This document shows, in pieces, positions 1 to 7,175 of a stretch of DNA of 8,719 nt; position 1 is the stretch's first letter; each line of letters opens with the position of its first letter. The stretch is from Bacteroidota bacterium (lineage in GTDB: Bacteria; Bacteroidota; Bacteroidia; Flavobacteriales; Flavobacteriaceae): positions 1 to 8,719 of the forward strand of contig CANINJ010000070.1 in assembly GCA_947468985.1 (NCBI GenBank). The letters are read 5' to 3'. A program made the translations under genes and the position numbers. The notes beneath the pieces were generated by a model. The model saw only the letters and a program-made list of their open reading frames with translations. It searched no databases and was not told where the DNA came from.

Positions 1-6
1 AAAAAA
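1..6 (-). terminator. U-tract ending the SRP RNA
   Basis: Six A residues on the plus strand give U6 directly after the closing helix of the SRP RNA, as in an intrinsic terminator that uses the RNA's own terminal stem. The window edge cuts the tract, so its full length cannot be seen. Confidence 0.5.
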
Positions 7-99
7 GGCAAGCGACCTACATCGCATCGCTCAACCACTTACCCTTGCTATGTTCCCATCCTGGGGGATTTCGCAGGAGCAGATCGTGTAGGACTTGCC
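7..99 (-). ncRNA. ffs: Small bacterial signal recognition particle RNA (4.5S-type)
   Basis: This is the RNA scaffold of the signal recognition particle, which binds Ffh and directs ribosomes making membrane or secreted proteins to FtsY and the translocon. Read on the minus strand, the 93-nt RNA starts GGCAAGUCCUAC and ends GUAGGUCGCUUGCC, and these ends form the long closing helix. The Ffh-binding tip is visible: CAGG (complement of 60-63), a 3-bp AUG/CAU stem, a GGAA tetraloop (complement of 53-56), then AGCA (46-49), followed by AGGG pairing back to CCC. This matches the universally conserved helix 8 with its symmetric CAGG/AGCA loop. No Alu domain is seen, so it is the short form. The exact ends are inferred from the helix and the promoter. 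Confidence 0.93.
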
Positions 100-103
100 G
101 TTG

Positions 104-133
104 CAAATATACAATTAATTTGTATTTTTACAA
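104..133 (-). promoter_or_regulatory. Bacteroidota-type promoter of the SRP RNA gene
   Basis: On the minus strand TATATTTG (complement of 104-111) matches the Bacteroidota -7 consensus TAnnTTTG exactly. TTG (complement of 131-133) lies upstream with a 19-nt spacer, the expected -33 element. The -7 word ends 4 nt before the first base of the RNA helix, so transcription should start at about 99-100. This promoter lies within the leader of the divergent cyclotransferase gene. Confidence 0.8.
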
Positions 134-185
134 CTGAAAATTATAAACTTTTGTGTTGTATCTTGCAGGGCATTTAGAAATCATT

Positions 186-1235
186 ATGAAAAATTATAAC
201 CTACTATCAATCATTTTATTAGGCGCAATTATTGTTAGTTGCAACGGGTCAAAATCGGCTACTGAAAAATATTTTAGTTTTGATGACAGCAAATTTAAAA
301 CCGAATATAGCAATGATGATGCGTTGACTTTGCAATTACTGAATGTTGAAAACAAGAAAATTGACAGTATTGTTTATTATGTAAATGAAAAAAATATTGG
401 TTCTAAAAAGAATTTAGATAAAATATCCTTTAACTTGAAAGATCAAAAATTAGGGTATCAAAATTTGAAAGCTTTGGTTTATTTTGATGGCGAAAATCAA
501 GAAATAACTTCAAGAGTAGAATTGGTTTCAAATGTATCGCCAAAATTATTAAAATTCACTATTGTAAATACCTATCCTCACGATGCCACTTCATTTACCG
601 AAGGTTTAGAGTTCTTTAGAGATACTTTATATGAAGGAACGGGTCTTCGTGGATTTTCTAAATTATTGAAAACAGATTATAAAACAGGTAAAATTTATAA
701 GTCTTTGAAGTTGGACGCTGGTTATTTTGGTGAAGGAATTACTTTTATAAATAATAAATTGTATCAATTGACTTATGAAGAAAAAGTAGGTTTTATCTAT
801 AATGTGGATACTTGGAAAGTTGAAAAAACATTTGTATTTGACAAGCCAATTGAAGGTTGGGGATTGACGAATGACGGGAAATATATTTATCAATCAGACG
901 GAACGGAGAAAATTTGGAAAATGGATCCAAACACCCAAAAAATGATTGATTATGTGAATGTTTATTCAGGAAGCAGCAAAATAAAAAGTGTGAATGAATT
1001 GGAATATATCAATGGTAAAATTTACAGTAATATTTGGCAAAAAGATGCTATTGCGGTTGTAAATCCAGAAAATGGTAAGGTTGAAGGAATTTTAAATATG
1101 TCCAGTTTACGCAAATTTGTGAAAAATAAAGATGCCGAAGTATTGAATGGAATTGCATATAATCCAAAAACTAAAACCATTTTTGTAACTGGGAAAAATT
1201 GGGATAAAATGTTTGAGATTACAGTTTCAGAATAA
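186..1235 (+). CDS. Glutaminyl-peptide cyclotransferase (plant-type), lipoprotein
   Basis: Likely converts N-terminal Gln of exported proteins to pyroglutamate, releasing ammonia. I chose the start at 186 rather than the upstream ATG at 153 because it begins a clean lipoprotein signal, MKNYNLLSIILLGAIIVSC, with the lipidated Cys at 19. The 349-aa protein has two parts. Residues 20-118 are a beta-rich, perhaps Ig-like region that I do not recognise. Residues 123-347 carry the five-bladed propeller signature of glutamine cyclotransferases: YPHD (130-133), FTEGL (137-141), YEGTGLRG (149-156), FGEGIT (181-186), EGWGLT (223-228), SDGT (237-240), NELEYINGK (270-278), LNGIAYNP (320-327) and FVTGK (333-337). 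The residues after Cys19 (NGSKSA) lack an acidic surface-export signal, so I infer a periplasm-facing membrane anchor. It is divergent from the SRP RNA. An imperfect -7 (AACTTTTG, 146-153) is the only promoter-like word seen upstream. Confidence 0.9.
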   Translation: MKNYNLLSIILLGAIIVSCNGSKSATEKYFSFDDSKFKTEYSNDDALTLQLLNVENKKIDSIVYYVNEKNIGSKKNLDKISFNLKDQKLGYQNLKALVYFDGENQEITSRVELVSNVSPKLLKFTIVNTYPHDATSFTEGLEFFRDTLYEGTGLRGFSKLLKTDYKTGKIYKSLKLDAGYFGEGITFINNKLYQLTYEEKVGFIYNVDTWKVEKTFVFDKPIEGWGLTNDGKYIYQSDGTEKIWKMDPNTQKMIDYVNVYSGSSKIKSVNELEYINGKIYSNIWQKDAIAVVNPENGKVEGILNMSSLRKFVKNKDAEVLNGIAYNPKTKTIFVTGKNWDKMFEITVSE

Positions 1236-1260
1236 AAGGAATTTTTATTTTATTCATATT

Positions 1261-1288
1261 TAGATTGACATAATTATAATCAAATCTA
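1261..1288 (+). repeat. Imperfect inverted repeat in the 127-bp gap before the phosphatase gene
   Basis: TAGATTGA (1261-1268) pairs with TCAaATCTA (1280-1288) with one bulged A, leaving an 11-nt AT-rich loop. It starts 25 bp after the cyclotransferase stop codon. No U tract follows, so it is at best a weak terminator or an mRNA 3'-end stabiliser, and could arise by chance in AT-rich DNA. Confidence 0.3.
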
Positions 1289-1335
1289 ATTGCATTTAAT
1301 AATAACTTGTTAACATTAATTGAATATACTTTTTT

Positions 1336-1343
1336 TACCTTTG
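1336..1343 (+). promoter_or_regulatory. Promoter -7 element of the alkaline phosphatase gene
   Basis: TACCTTTG matches TAnnTTTG exactly and lies 19 bp before the ATG at 1363, predicting a leader of only about 12-14 nt. No TTG sits at the usual 17-23 nt: the nearest are 26 nt (1307-1309) and 13 nt (1320-1322) upstream. A poor -33 element would be compatible with a promoter that needs an activator. Confidence 0.55.
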
Positions 1344-1362
1344 GAAAAATTAAAAGCCAAAG

Positions 1363-2778
1363 ATGGATAGAAGGAAGTTTTTTAAAAATGGTTCGCTCGT
1401 AGCTATAGGTGCTACAATTATAAATCCATTTCAAAGTATCGGTCAAGAACTTGATTTTGATAGTTCCAATAAAAACAAAAAAGCCAAAAACATTATTGTT
1501 ATTATTAGTGACGGTATGAGTTCGGGTACGCTAAATATGGCGGATTTGTATTTGAATCGAAAAACAGGAAAAGGCAGTAATTGGATTCAATTATACAAAG
1601 ATAATCGTGTCAAAAGATCCTTAATGGATATGGCTTCAGCATCATCAATTGTTACTGATTCTGCGGCCGCAAGTTCTTCTTGGGGAAGTGGTTTTCGGGT
1701 AAAAAATGGTTCTTTGAATGTAGGAGTAAATGGTGAAGAATATTTACCAATTTGGCAAAAATTCAAAAAAGCGGGTAAAATGGCAGGGTGCGTTACAACA
1801 GTTCCAATTACTCACGCTACGCCAGCAGGCTTTTGTATCGCTTCAAAAAGCCGAAATAGTCAAGAGGCAATTGCTGAAATGTACCTCGATTTAAAATTTG
1901 ACATTATGATGGGTGGAGGCGATAAATTCTTCTCTTCTGACAATCGAAAAGACAAAAAAGATTTATACCAAGATTTTATTTCAAAGGGTTTTAATGTTGT
2001 AAAAGACAGAGCAACAATGTTATCTGTTGATAATAGCAAACCTATATTGGGGGTTTTTAACGCAGATGGATTACCCTATTCTAAAGACAGGGAAAGTAGT
2101 AAAGAATTAACTACTTCTACTCCAACATTAGCAGAAATGACAGCACGCGCAATAGATAAAATGAAAGACCATCCGAATGGTTTTGTGTTGCAAGTTGAAG
2201 CTGGAAAAGTGGATTGGGCTGCACACGCAAATGATATTACAGGATTAATTTACGATCAAGTAGCTCACGATGAAGCGATTAAACTAGCCATAGATTTTGC
2301 TGAAAAAGACAAAAATACATTGGTAATTATAACTACCGATCACGGAAATGCAAATCCTGGCTTAATTTATGGAAAGGAAGTAAATGAAAATTTCGATTCT
2401 ATTCAAAATTACAAACAAACAAATGACTGGATTCTAAACGGAATTGGAAAAGAGACCTCTACAAGTCAGATAATTGAAAGAATTGAATTTGCTACAAAAT
2501 TAGCATTACAAGAATCAGAAGCTCAAGAAATTTTGAGTTTTTATTCTACTATAAAAATGGAAGACGGTTTGTACAATCCAAAACATTTACCTTTTAAAGT
2601 ATTGTCTGAAATTCAAAAAAAACACAATTCTGTGGGTTGGATTAGTATGGATCATTCCTCGGATTATAGTGAATTAGCTATGTTTGGTCCTGGAAGCGAA
2701 CTTTTGAATTCTTTTATAAAAAATACAGATTTACATTATTTAATGTTACAAGCTGCTGAAGTAGAAAATAAATTTTAA
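1363..2778 (+). CDS. Alkaline phosphatase (PhoA superfamily), Tat-exported
   Basis: A metal-dependent phosphomonoesterase that releases phosphate from organic esters outside the cytoplasm. The N-terminus DRRKFFKNGSLVAIGA is a twin-arginine signal, with likely cleavage before Gln28. The PhoA-type centre is complete: metal ligand Asp50 (ISDGM), nucleophile Ser100 in VTDSAA, THAT (150-153), the substrate-side Arg164 (SRN), Glu279 and Asp284/His288 in EAGKVDWAAH, Asp326-His327 in TTDHG, and a late His431 (MDHSSD) before FGPGS. Length (471 aa) is normal for the family. After TTDHG the sequence reads NANPG instead of the common ETGG, followed by a roughly 100-residue segment (331-428) replacing the usual crown region. 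This looks like a Bacteroidota subgroup rather than a classical E. coli-type PhoA. It has its own promoter-like element and ends at a strong hairpin. Phosphate control is plausible but not shown. Confidence 0.92.
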   Translation: MDRRKFFKNGSLVAIGATIINPFQSIGQELDFDSSNKNKKAKNIIVIISDGMSSGTLNMADLYLNRKTGKGSNWIQLYKDNRVKRSLMDMASASSIVTDSAAASSSWGSGFRVKNGSLNVGVNGEEYLPIWQKFKKAGKMAGCVTTVPITHATPAGFCIASKSRNSQEAIAEMYLDLKFDIMMGGGDKFFSSDNRKDKKDLYQDFISKGFNVVKDRATMLSVDNSKPILGVFNADGLPYSKDRESSKELTTSTPTLAEMTARAIDKMKDHPNGFVLQVEAGKVDWAAHANDITGLIYDQVAHDEAIKLAIDFAEKDKNTLVIITTDHGNANPGLIYGKEVNENFDSIQNYKQTNDWILNGIGKETSTSQIIERIEFATKLALQESEAQEILSFYSTIKMEDGLYNPKHLPFKVLSEIQKKHNSVGWISMDHSSDYSELAMFGPGSELLNSFIKNTDLHYLMLQAAEVENKF

Positions 2779-2808
2779 ATCTTTTTAGTAGAATTAATAA
2801 TAATTTAC

Positions 2809-2848
2809 AAAATAATTATGAAGATTAAAACTTCACAATTATTTTTTT
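2809..2848. terminator. Bidirectional hairpin terminator between convergent genes
   Basis: AATAATTaTGAAG (2811-2823) pairs with CTTCAcAATTATT (2831-2843) around a 7-nt loop, giving 12 base pairs with one mismatch. Two more A-T pairs extend it outward to 2809/2845. On the plus strand it is followed by a T run reaching 2848, a good intrinsic terminator for the phosphatase gene. On the minus strand it is followed by TTTTG, adequate for the opposing operon. The right arm contains the stop codon of the minus-strand gene at 2839. Confidence 0.75.
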
Positions 2849-3285
2849 AGATCAGGATCATTTATCCCTTTATCAGGAAAATTAACGATGTTGTAAACAA
2901 TAATTACATTCCTTTGATTGATATACAATTGCTTTCTATTGTCTTGATTTTTCCTTGTAATAATTGAAATTGTGAACGGTTCTCCATCAATATCTTTGCA
3001 AACAAATGGATAAATTTCGTCGGTTTTGCTATCTTGTTTTTGTTCATAATTTTGAATTTCGTACAACTGAATTTCTTTGGAATAAACAATAATTCGGTTC
3101 TTATCGGTGTCTAAAGTAATTACAATATTAACAGGTTGCAATTCCGACCAACTTCCCCAAGCGCCTTTCGTGTCTTTTTCCATAACACTAAAACCTGTTG
3201 CTTCAAATTTATAAGTTTGACTAAATGTTTTTTGAATTCCTATGCTCAAAAACAGAAATAAGAGTAGTGTTTTTATTGTTTTCAT
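2839..3285 (-). CDS. Small secreted protein of unknown function
   Basis: I do not recognise a named family. From the ATG at 3285 the protein is 148 aa. It begins with a Sec signal peptide (MKTIKTLLLFLFLSIGIQKTFS), with predicted cleavage before Gln23. An ATG 18 bp upstream (3303) would add six residues ahead of the signal, so I prefer 3285. The mature part alternates short hydrophobic and charged stretches (ATGFSVMEKD, NIVITLDTDKNRIIVYS, YINQRNVIIVYNIV), suggesting a compact beta-rich periplasmic or surface domain. There are no transmembrane segments, T9SS domain or obvious catalytic motif. A single Cys lies in the FVCKDIDGEPF stretch. The gene starts 43 bp after the monooxygenase stop codon with no TAnnTTTG word between them, so it is probably the last gene of that transcript. 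Its stop codon lies within the terminator hairpin. Confidence 0.75.
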   Translation of the reverse strand: MKTIKTLLLFLFLSIGIQKTFSQTYKFEATGFSVMEKDTKGAWGSWSELQPVNIVITLDTDKNRIIVYSKEIQLYEIQNYEQKQDSKTDEIYPFVCKDIDGEPFTISIITRKNQDNRKQLYINQRNVIIVYNIVNFPDKGINDPDLKK

Positions 3286-3328
3286 ATTTATAACTTTATT
3301 CAATTCTCTTTACTTTTATAGATTTATT

Positions 3329-4267
3329 TTATAGACTTTGAACTTCTTTCTTTGCCATTTCAAACTCTGAAACCATTTCATTTATTATTGCTGCTGCAGA
3401 TTTTATTTCGTGAATCAATCCTGCAATTTGGCCAATTTCTAATTCGCCTTCAACTAAATCACCTTCAAACATTCCTTTTTTTGCTCTTGCTCTTCCCAAT
3501 AAAGTTTTCAATTCTCCGGGTGTTGGGGCTTTTTTATACAATTCCTGAAGGTCATCATAAAACTTATTTTTTATCAAACGAACGGGTGCCAATTCTTTCA
3601 AAGTTACTTGTGTATCGCCTTCTTTTACATTAATAATTGTATTCTTGAAATTTTCGTGAGAAGAAGATTCTACTGAAGCCGCAAATCTTGAACCCACTTG
3701 CACTCCATCTGCGCCTAAAACCATAACCGCCAACATTCCTCTTCCTGTAGCAATTCCGCCAGCAGCGATTAATGGAATTGAAAGATGCTCTTTTACCATT
3801 GGAATTAATGTTAATGTTGTCGTTTCTTCCCTGCCATTATGTCCTCCAGCTTCAAAACCTTCAGCAACAACGGCATCAACACCAGCTTCTTGTGCTTTTA
3901 AAGCAAATTTAGAACTGCTCACCACGTGAACGACTGTAATCCCTTTTTCTTTTAGAAATGACGTCCACGTTTTAGGATTTCCTGCTGATGTGAAAACAAT
4001 TTTAATTCCTTCTTCAACAATAATATTTATGATTTCTTCAATATTTGGATACAACATCGGAACATTTACACCAAAAGGTTTGTCCGTTGCTTTTTTGCAT
4101 TTTTGAATGTGTTCCCGCAAAACTTCAGGATACATCGACCCTGCTCCTATTAATCCTAAACCACCAGCATTACTAACGGCACTCGCCAATTTGTAACCAC
4201 TATTCCAAATCATTCCACCTTGAATAATTGGATATTTAATATTGAAAAGTTGTGTGATTTTGTTCAT
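3329..4267 (-). CDS. Nitronate monooxygenase / FabK-like FMN-dependent oxidoreductase
   Basis: A cytoplasmic TIM-barrel flavoprotein of the 2-nitropropane dioxygenase family. Members either oxidise nitronates such as propionate 3-nitronate, or act as enoyl-ACP reductase II (FabK) in fatty acid synthesis. The 312-aa sequence shows the family pattern in order: YPIIQGGM (12-19), AGGLGLIG (34-41), KPFGVN (63-68), AEGFEAGGHNG (135-145) with the conserved His143, IPLIAAGGIA (164-173) and LGADGVQVGSRF (184-195), the last two forming the FMN phosphate site. Overall pattern and length resemble pneumococcal FabK as closely as bona fide nitronate monooxygenases, so the substrate is open. It starts 33 bp downstream of the protease stop codon and has no clear promoter, hence is likely co-transcribed. 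Nothing nearby belongs to fatty acid synthesis. Confidence 0.85.
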   Translation of the reverse strand: MNKITQLFNIKYPIIQGGMIWNSGYKLASAVSNAGGLGLIGAGSMYPEVLREHIQKCKKATDKPFGVNVPMLYPNIEEIINIIVEEGIKIVFTSAGNPKTWTSFLKEKGITVVHVVSSSKFALKAQEAGVDAVVAEGFEAGGHNGREETTTLTLIPMVKEHLSIPLIAAGGIATGRGMLAVMVLGADGVQVGSRFAASVESSSHENFKNTIINVKEGDTQVTLKELAPVRLIKNKFYDDLQELYKKAPTPGELKTLLGRARAKKGMFEGDLVEGELEIGQIAGLIHEIKSAAAIINEMVSEFEMAKKEVQSL

Positions 4268-4300
4268 TTAATAAATGGCATCAAGTGATTATTTGAAAAT

Positions 4301-5914
4301 TTATTCTTTAATTATTTTTCCAATTTTAGTTCCATTTGCAACAGCAATTTTATAAAAATAAATACCGCTTTCTAAGGATTGCAAAGATATATTTTGAATC
4401 TGATTTAAGCTACTTTGATTAATTACCATTTGACCTAAACTATTGTAAATACTGATTTCTTTGGACACACTAATTGTTGGAATTGAAAAGGAAATTACAT
4501 CTTTCACAGGATTTGGATAGACAGAAATTAAATCAGAATGAAACTGCATACTCGATAAAGCATTGGTTAAAGCCAATTGAAAATTCGGAATTCCGTAGCC
4601 ATATTGAGGATTTGGATTTGTAAAATGATCCGCAGATTCTTTGATAAATTGAACAATTTGAGCATTTGTAAATGTTGGAAAAGCCTGCCAAAAACTCGCA
4701 ACCATTCCAGCAATAATAGGCCCTGAAAAGGAAGTGCCGCTATTTGTTGAAATTGTTCCACTTGGATATGAAACTAATGCATTTAAACCCTGCGCCATTA
4801 CATCGGGTTTAACCCTTAAATCAAATGAGGGACCGATTGAACTGAAACTCGCATAATTTCGAGCCGAATCTACAGCTCCAACAGTCAAAACATTAATCGC
4901 ATCCGCAGGTGCACTAATGTGAACGTTTGCAGTACCTCCAGAATTTCCTGCAGAAACTACAACTACCATTCCTCTGCTAAAAGCAATATTGGCACCACGA
5001 GAACTGAAGGCCGATATTCCATTCATATCTGAGTATGTATGACTGTAATTTGGGTTATCATATCCAAAATAACCCAAAGAAGTATTGATTACATCTACAC
5101 CTAAATTGTCCGCCATTTCAGCGGCTTCCACCCAAAGCGATTCTTCCAAAGGATTTTCAGACGAACTGTCTTCGGTAACAAATAAATAATACGATGCGTC
5201 AGGGGCTGTTCCAACTAATTGATTATCAGCATATCCACCCATTGTAGAAAGCACCATTGTTCCGTGATTATTCATCGCATAGAAATTGGAACTTCTATCA
5301 ACAAAATTATATCCGCCTAAAATTTGGTTGTTATCACGCAATCTTTGAAACGGTTGCGCAACATCTACACCTGGAAAACCAGCGTCTAAAACAGCAATAA
5401 TTTTTCCAGTTCCTGTGTAATTTTGTTGGTGCAATAAATGACCATTCAACATTTGAATTTGATTCGCAGAAGTCCCATAATTATAGGAAACTTGGGTTTC
5501 TAAAACCTTATTCGCCGAACTAAAAGTAGTAGAATTTGAAAATCTTCCGCCCACATTCAAAGTGCGGTTTGCAAATGAAACGTGATCCACAAATGAAAGC
5601 AAACTCAAGGCTTGAATATCCACTTGTGAACCGCGAATATGCAAACAATTCAACCATTTTGATTTCGCCTTAACCGTTATTCCAACAGTTGCAGTAATTT
5701 GGTCGATATAGGCTTGATGAATTGGAATATCTAATAAATCCAACGGAATATTTTGCGAAATTCTTCTGTCCAAAGCACGCTGAGAAAGCATTTGTAAAGG
5801 ACTTGCAAAATAATATTGACCGTTAGGTTTGTCCTTAAAATATACCCAAGCATCTTCTTGCGAATAGCCAAAATAAGAAACAAATAAGACAAGAATCAAT
5901 ATTATTTTTTTCAT
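4301..5914 (-). CDS. S8 subtilisin-like serine protease with T9SS sorting domain
   Basis: An exported endopeptidase, predicted to cross the outer membrane by the type IX secretion system. Its 537 residues hold a Sec signal (MKKIILILVLFVSYFGYS, then Gln19) and a probable inhibitory prodomain at about 20-120, starting AWVYFKDKP as in many Bacteroidota S8 peptidases. The catalytic domain spans about 145-450. The triad is intact: Asp177 in AVLDAGF, His217 in NNHGTM and Ser395 in NSGTSFSGP, with oxyanion-hole Asn324 in SAGNSGG. The C-terminal 75 residues are a type A sorting domain: VYPNPV (465-470), IYNSLGQ (489-495), LESGIYFYKI (514-523) and a basic end KIGKIIKE. It follows mnmA by 24 bp, an unexpected partner for a secreted protease. 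The natural substrate is unknown; nutrient protein degradation is a guess. Confidence 0.93.
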   Translation of the reverse strand: MKKIILILVLFVSYFGYSQEDAWVYFKDKPNGQYYFASPLQMLSQRALDRRISQNIPLDLLDIPIHQAYIDQITATVGITVKAKSKWLNCLHIRGSQVDIQALSLLSFVDHVSFANRTLNVGGRFSNSTTFSSANKVLETQVSYNYGTSANQIQMLNGHLLHQQNYTGTGKIIAVLDAGFPGVDVAQPFQRLRDNNQILGGYNFVDRSSNFYAMNNHGTMVLSTMGGYADNQLVGTAPDASYYLFVTEDSSSENPLEESLWVEAAEMADNLGVDVINTSLGYFGYDNPNYSHTYSDMNGISAFSSRGANIAFSRGMVVVVSAGNSGGTANVHISAPADAINVLTVGAVDSARNYASFSSIGPSFDLRVKPDVMAQGLNALVSYPSGTISTNSGTSFSGPIIAGMVASFWQAFPTFTNAQIVQFIKESADHFTNPNPQYGYGIPNFQLALTNALSSMQFHSDLISVYPNPVKDVISFSIPTISVSKEISIYNSLGQMVINQSSLNQIQNISLQSLESGIYFYKIAVANGTKIGKIIKE

Positions 5915-5938
5915 TTATATAGTTTTTAAAGTACTAAA

Positions 5939-7126
5939 TTAAGAAATTACTCCCGAACCAACTAATTCGTCCTCCAAATACCAAGCAACAAATTGCCCTT
6001 CTGTAATCGCAGATTGAGGTTCTTCAAATTGCACGTACATTCCGCTTTCAAATTGGTGTAAAATTGCTTTTTGCAATGGTTGACGGTACCGAATACGTGC
6101 CATTACAGCAGCAGTTTCTCCATTGGCTAAAGTCAAATCTTCGCGAATCCAATGAATTTCAGATTTTTCAATGAATAATGCTTTTTTGAATAATCCAGGA
6201 TGTTCATTTCCCAAACCGGTATAAATTGTATTGGTTTCAACATTAGTAGCGATAATAAATAAAGGCTCTTTTGTCCCGCCAACATTCAATCCTTTGCGTT
6301 GTCCAGTTGTAAAATAATGTGCGCCTTGATGTTTTCCAACTACTTTTCCCATTTCAGGATTGTACGGAATATTTCGAGCTTCAGCAGCTAATTCTTCTTC
6401 GATTGAATCAAATTGTATTTCTTCCTTATTATAAACCAAATCGGATTTATCAATTTGAACTATTAACCCTTCTTTTTGTTGTAATTTTTGTTGTAAAAAC
6501 TCAGGTAATCTCACTTTTCCAATGAAACATAACCCTTGCGAATCTTTCTTTTCGGCTGTAACCAATTCCATTTGAGTTGCAATTTCACGAACTTCCGGCT
6601 TGGTTAATTCCCCTATTGGAAACAATGATTTAGATAATTGTTCCTGCGATAATTGACATAAAAAATACGATTGATCTTTATTATTATCAGCGCCAGCAAG
6701 CAATTGAAATACTTTTTTTCCATCAACTTCGGTTTCTCCCTTTCTGCAATAATGTCCTGTTGCTACAAAATCTGCACCAAGACTTAGAGCAATTTTCATA
6801 AAAACATCAAATTTTATTTCACGATTGCACAATACATCAGGATTTGGGGTTCTTCCTTTTTCATATTCGCTGAACATATAATCAACGATTTTTTCTTTGT
6901 ATTGCTCACTTAAATCAACCGTTTGAAAAGGAATCCCTAATTTTTCAGCAACCAAAAGTGCGTCATTACTGTCTTCAAGCCACGGACATTCATTAGATAT
7001 TGTTACAGAATCATCGTGCCAATTTTTCATAAAAAGCCCAATGACTTCATATCCTTGTTGTTGCAACAAATAGGCTGCAACACTTGAATCAACACCACCA
7101 GAAAGTCCAACTACGACACGCTTCAT
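5939..7126 (-). CDS. mnmA: tRNA-specific 2-thiouridylase MnmA
   Basis: Installs the 2-thio group on the wobble uridine 34 of tRNA-Glu, -Gln and -Lys, using ATP to adenylate the base and a persulfide sulfur. The 395-aa protein starts with the PP-loop SGGVDSS (9-15). It has the catalytic nucleophile Cys100 in [12 protein letters not shown] and the persulfide Cys200 in [11 protein letters not shown], plus GHYCR (124-128), DQSYFL (151-156) and [12 protein letters not shown] (273-284). The C-terminal beta-barrel is complete. Between about 218 and 260 it carries a segment of roughly 25-30 residues (around [15 protein letters not shown]) absent from E. coli MnmA; I recall similar insertions in Bacteroidota homologues. 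The leader just before the ATG is A-rich. It appears to be the first gene of a transcript continuing into the protease, monooxygenase and small secreted protein. Confidence 0.96.
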   Translation of the reverse strand: MKRVVVGLSGGVDSSVAAYLLQQQGYEVIGLFMKNWHDDSVTISNECPWLEDSNDALLVAEKLGIPFQTVDLSEQYKEKIVDYMFSEYEKGRTPNPDVLCNREIKFDVFMKIALSLGADFVATGHYCRKGETEVDGKKVFQLLAGADNNKDQSYFLCQLSQEQLSKSLFPIGELTKPEVREIATQMELVTAEKKDSQGLCFIGKVRLPEFLQQKLQQKEGLIVQIDKSDLVYNKEEIQFDSIEEELAAEARNIPYNPEMGKVVGKHQGAHYFTTGQRKGLNVGGTKEPLFIIATNVETNTIYTGLGNEHPGLFKKALFIEKSEIHWIREDLTLANGETAAVMARIRYRQPLQKAILHQFESGMYVQFEEPQSAITEGQFVAWYLEDELVGSGVIS

Positions 7127-7166
7127 TTGTATTTTTTTGAAAGATTTAAAACCTAAAAAAGGTGTG

Positions 7167-7174
7167 TAAAGATA
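7167..7174 (-). promoter_or_regulatory. Possible -7 element of the mnmA transcript
   Basis: On the minus strand TATCTTTA differs from TAnnTTTG only at the last base, and would give a leader of about 35 nt before the ATG at 7126. No TTG is found at the usual distance; the bases there are TTTT. Another one-mismatch word, TACCTTTT, lies upstream (complement of 7193-7200). The choice between them is uncertain. Confidence 0.3.
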
Positions 7175-7175
7175 C

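Larger units (their letters stand above)
2839..7126 (-). other. Putative four-gene operon mnmA-S8 protease-monooxygenase-secreted protein
   Basis: All four genes lie on the minus strand with gaps of 24, 33 and 43 bp. None of the gaps has a TAnnTTTG word or a hairpin with a U run, whereas a strong terminator closes the group at 2809-2848. The functions are unrelated (tRNA thiolation, secreted proteolysis, flavin oxidation), so shared transcription need not mean a shared pathway. Confidence 0.55.

Noticed and set aside
153..185. Upstream in-frame ATG at 153 for the cyclotransferase
   Set aside because: It would place 11 residues ahead of a well-formed lipoprotein signal peptide that starts at 186, and it lies close to the SRP promoter region.
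663..893. Minus-strand 76-codon open frame inside the cyclotransferase gene
   Set aside because: It is a shadow of a gene with clear family motifs, and no promoter is apparent.
1265..1280. TTGACA (1265-1270) and TATAAT (1275-1280), the sigma70 consensus words
   Set aside because: They are only 4 bp apart, and Bacteroidota promoters use TTG and TAnnTTTG instead. They also lie within an inverted repeat, so the match is chance.
3352..3633. Plus-strand 93-codon open frame
   Set aside because: It is antisense to the well-supported monooxygenase gene and has no recognisable protein features.
6319..6525. Plus-strand 68-codon open frame
   Set aside because: It lies antisense inside mnmA, whose own reading frame is complete and conserved.
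7151..7163. ACCT-AAAAA-AGGT hairpin in the mnmA leader
   Set aside because: A 4-bp stem is too short to be a terminator or a riboswitch element.
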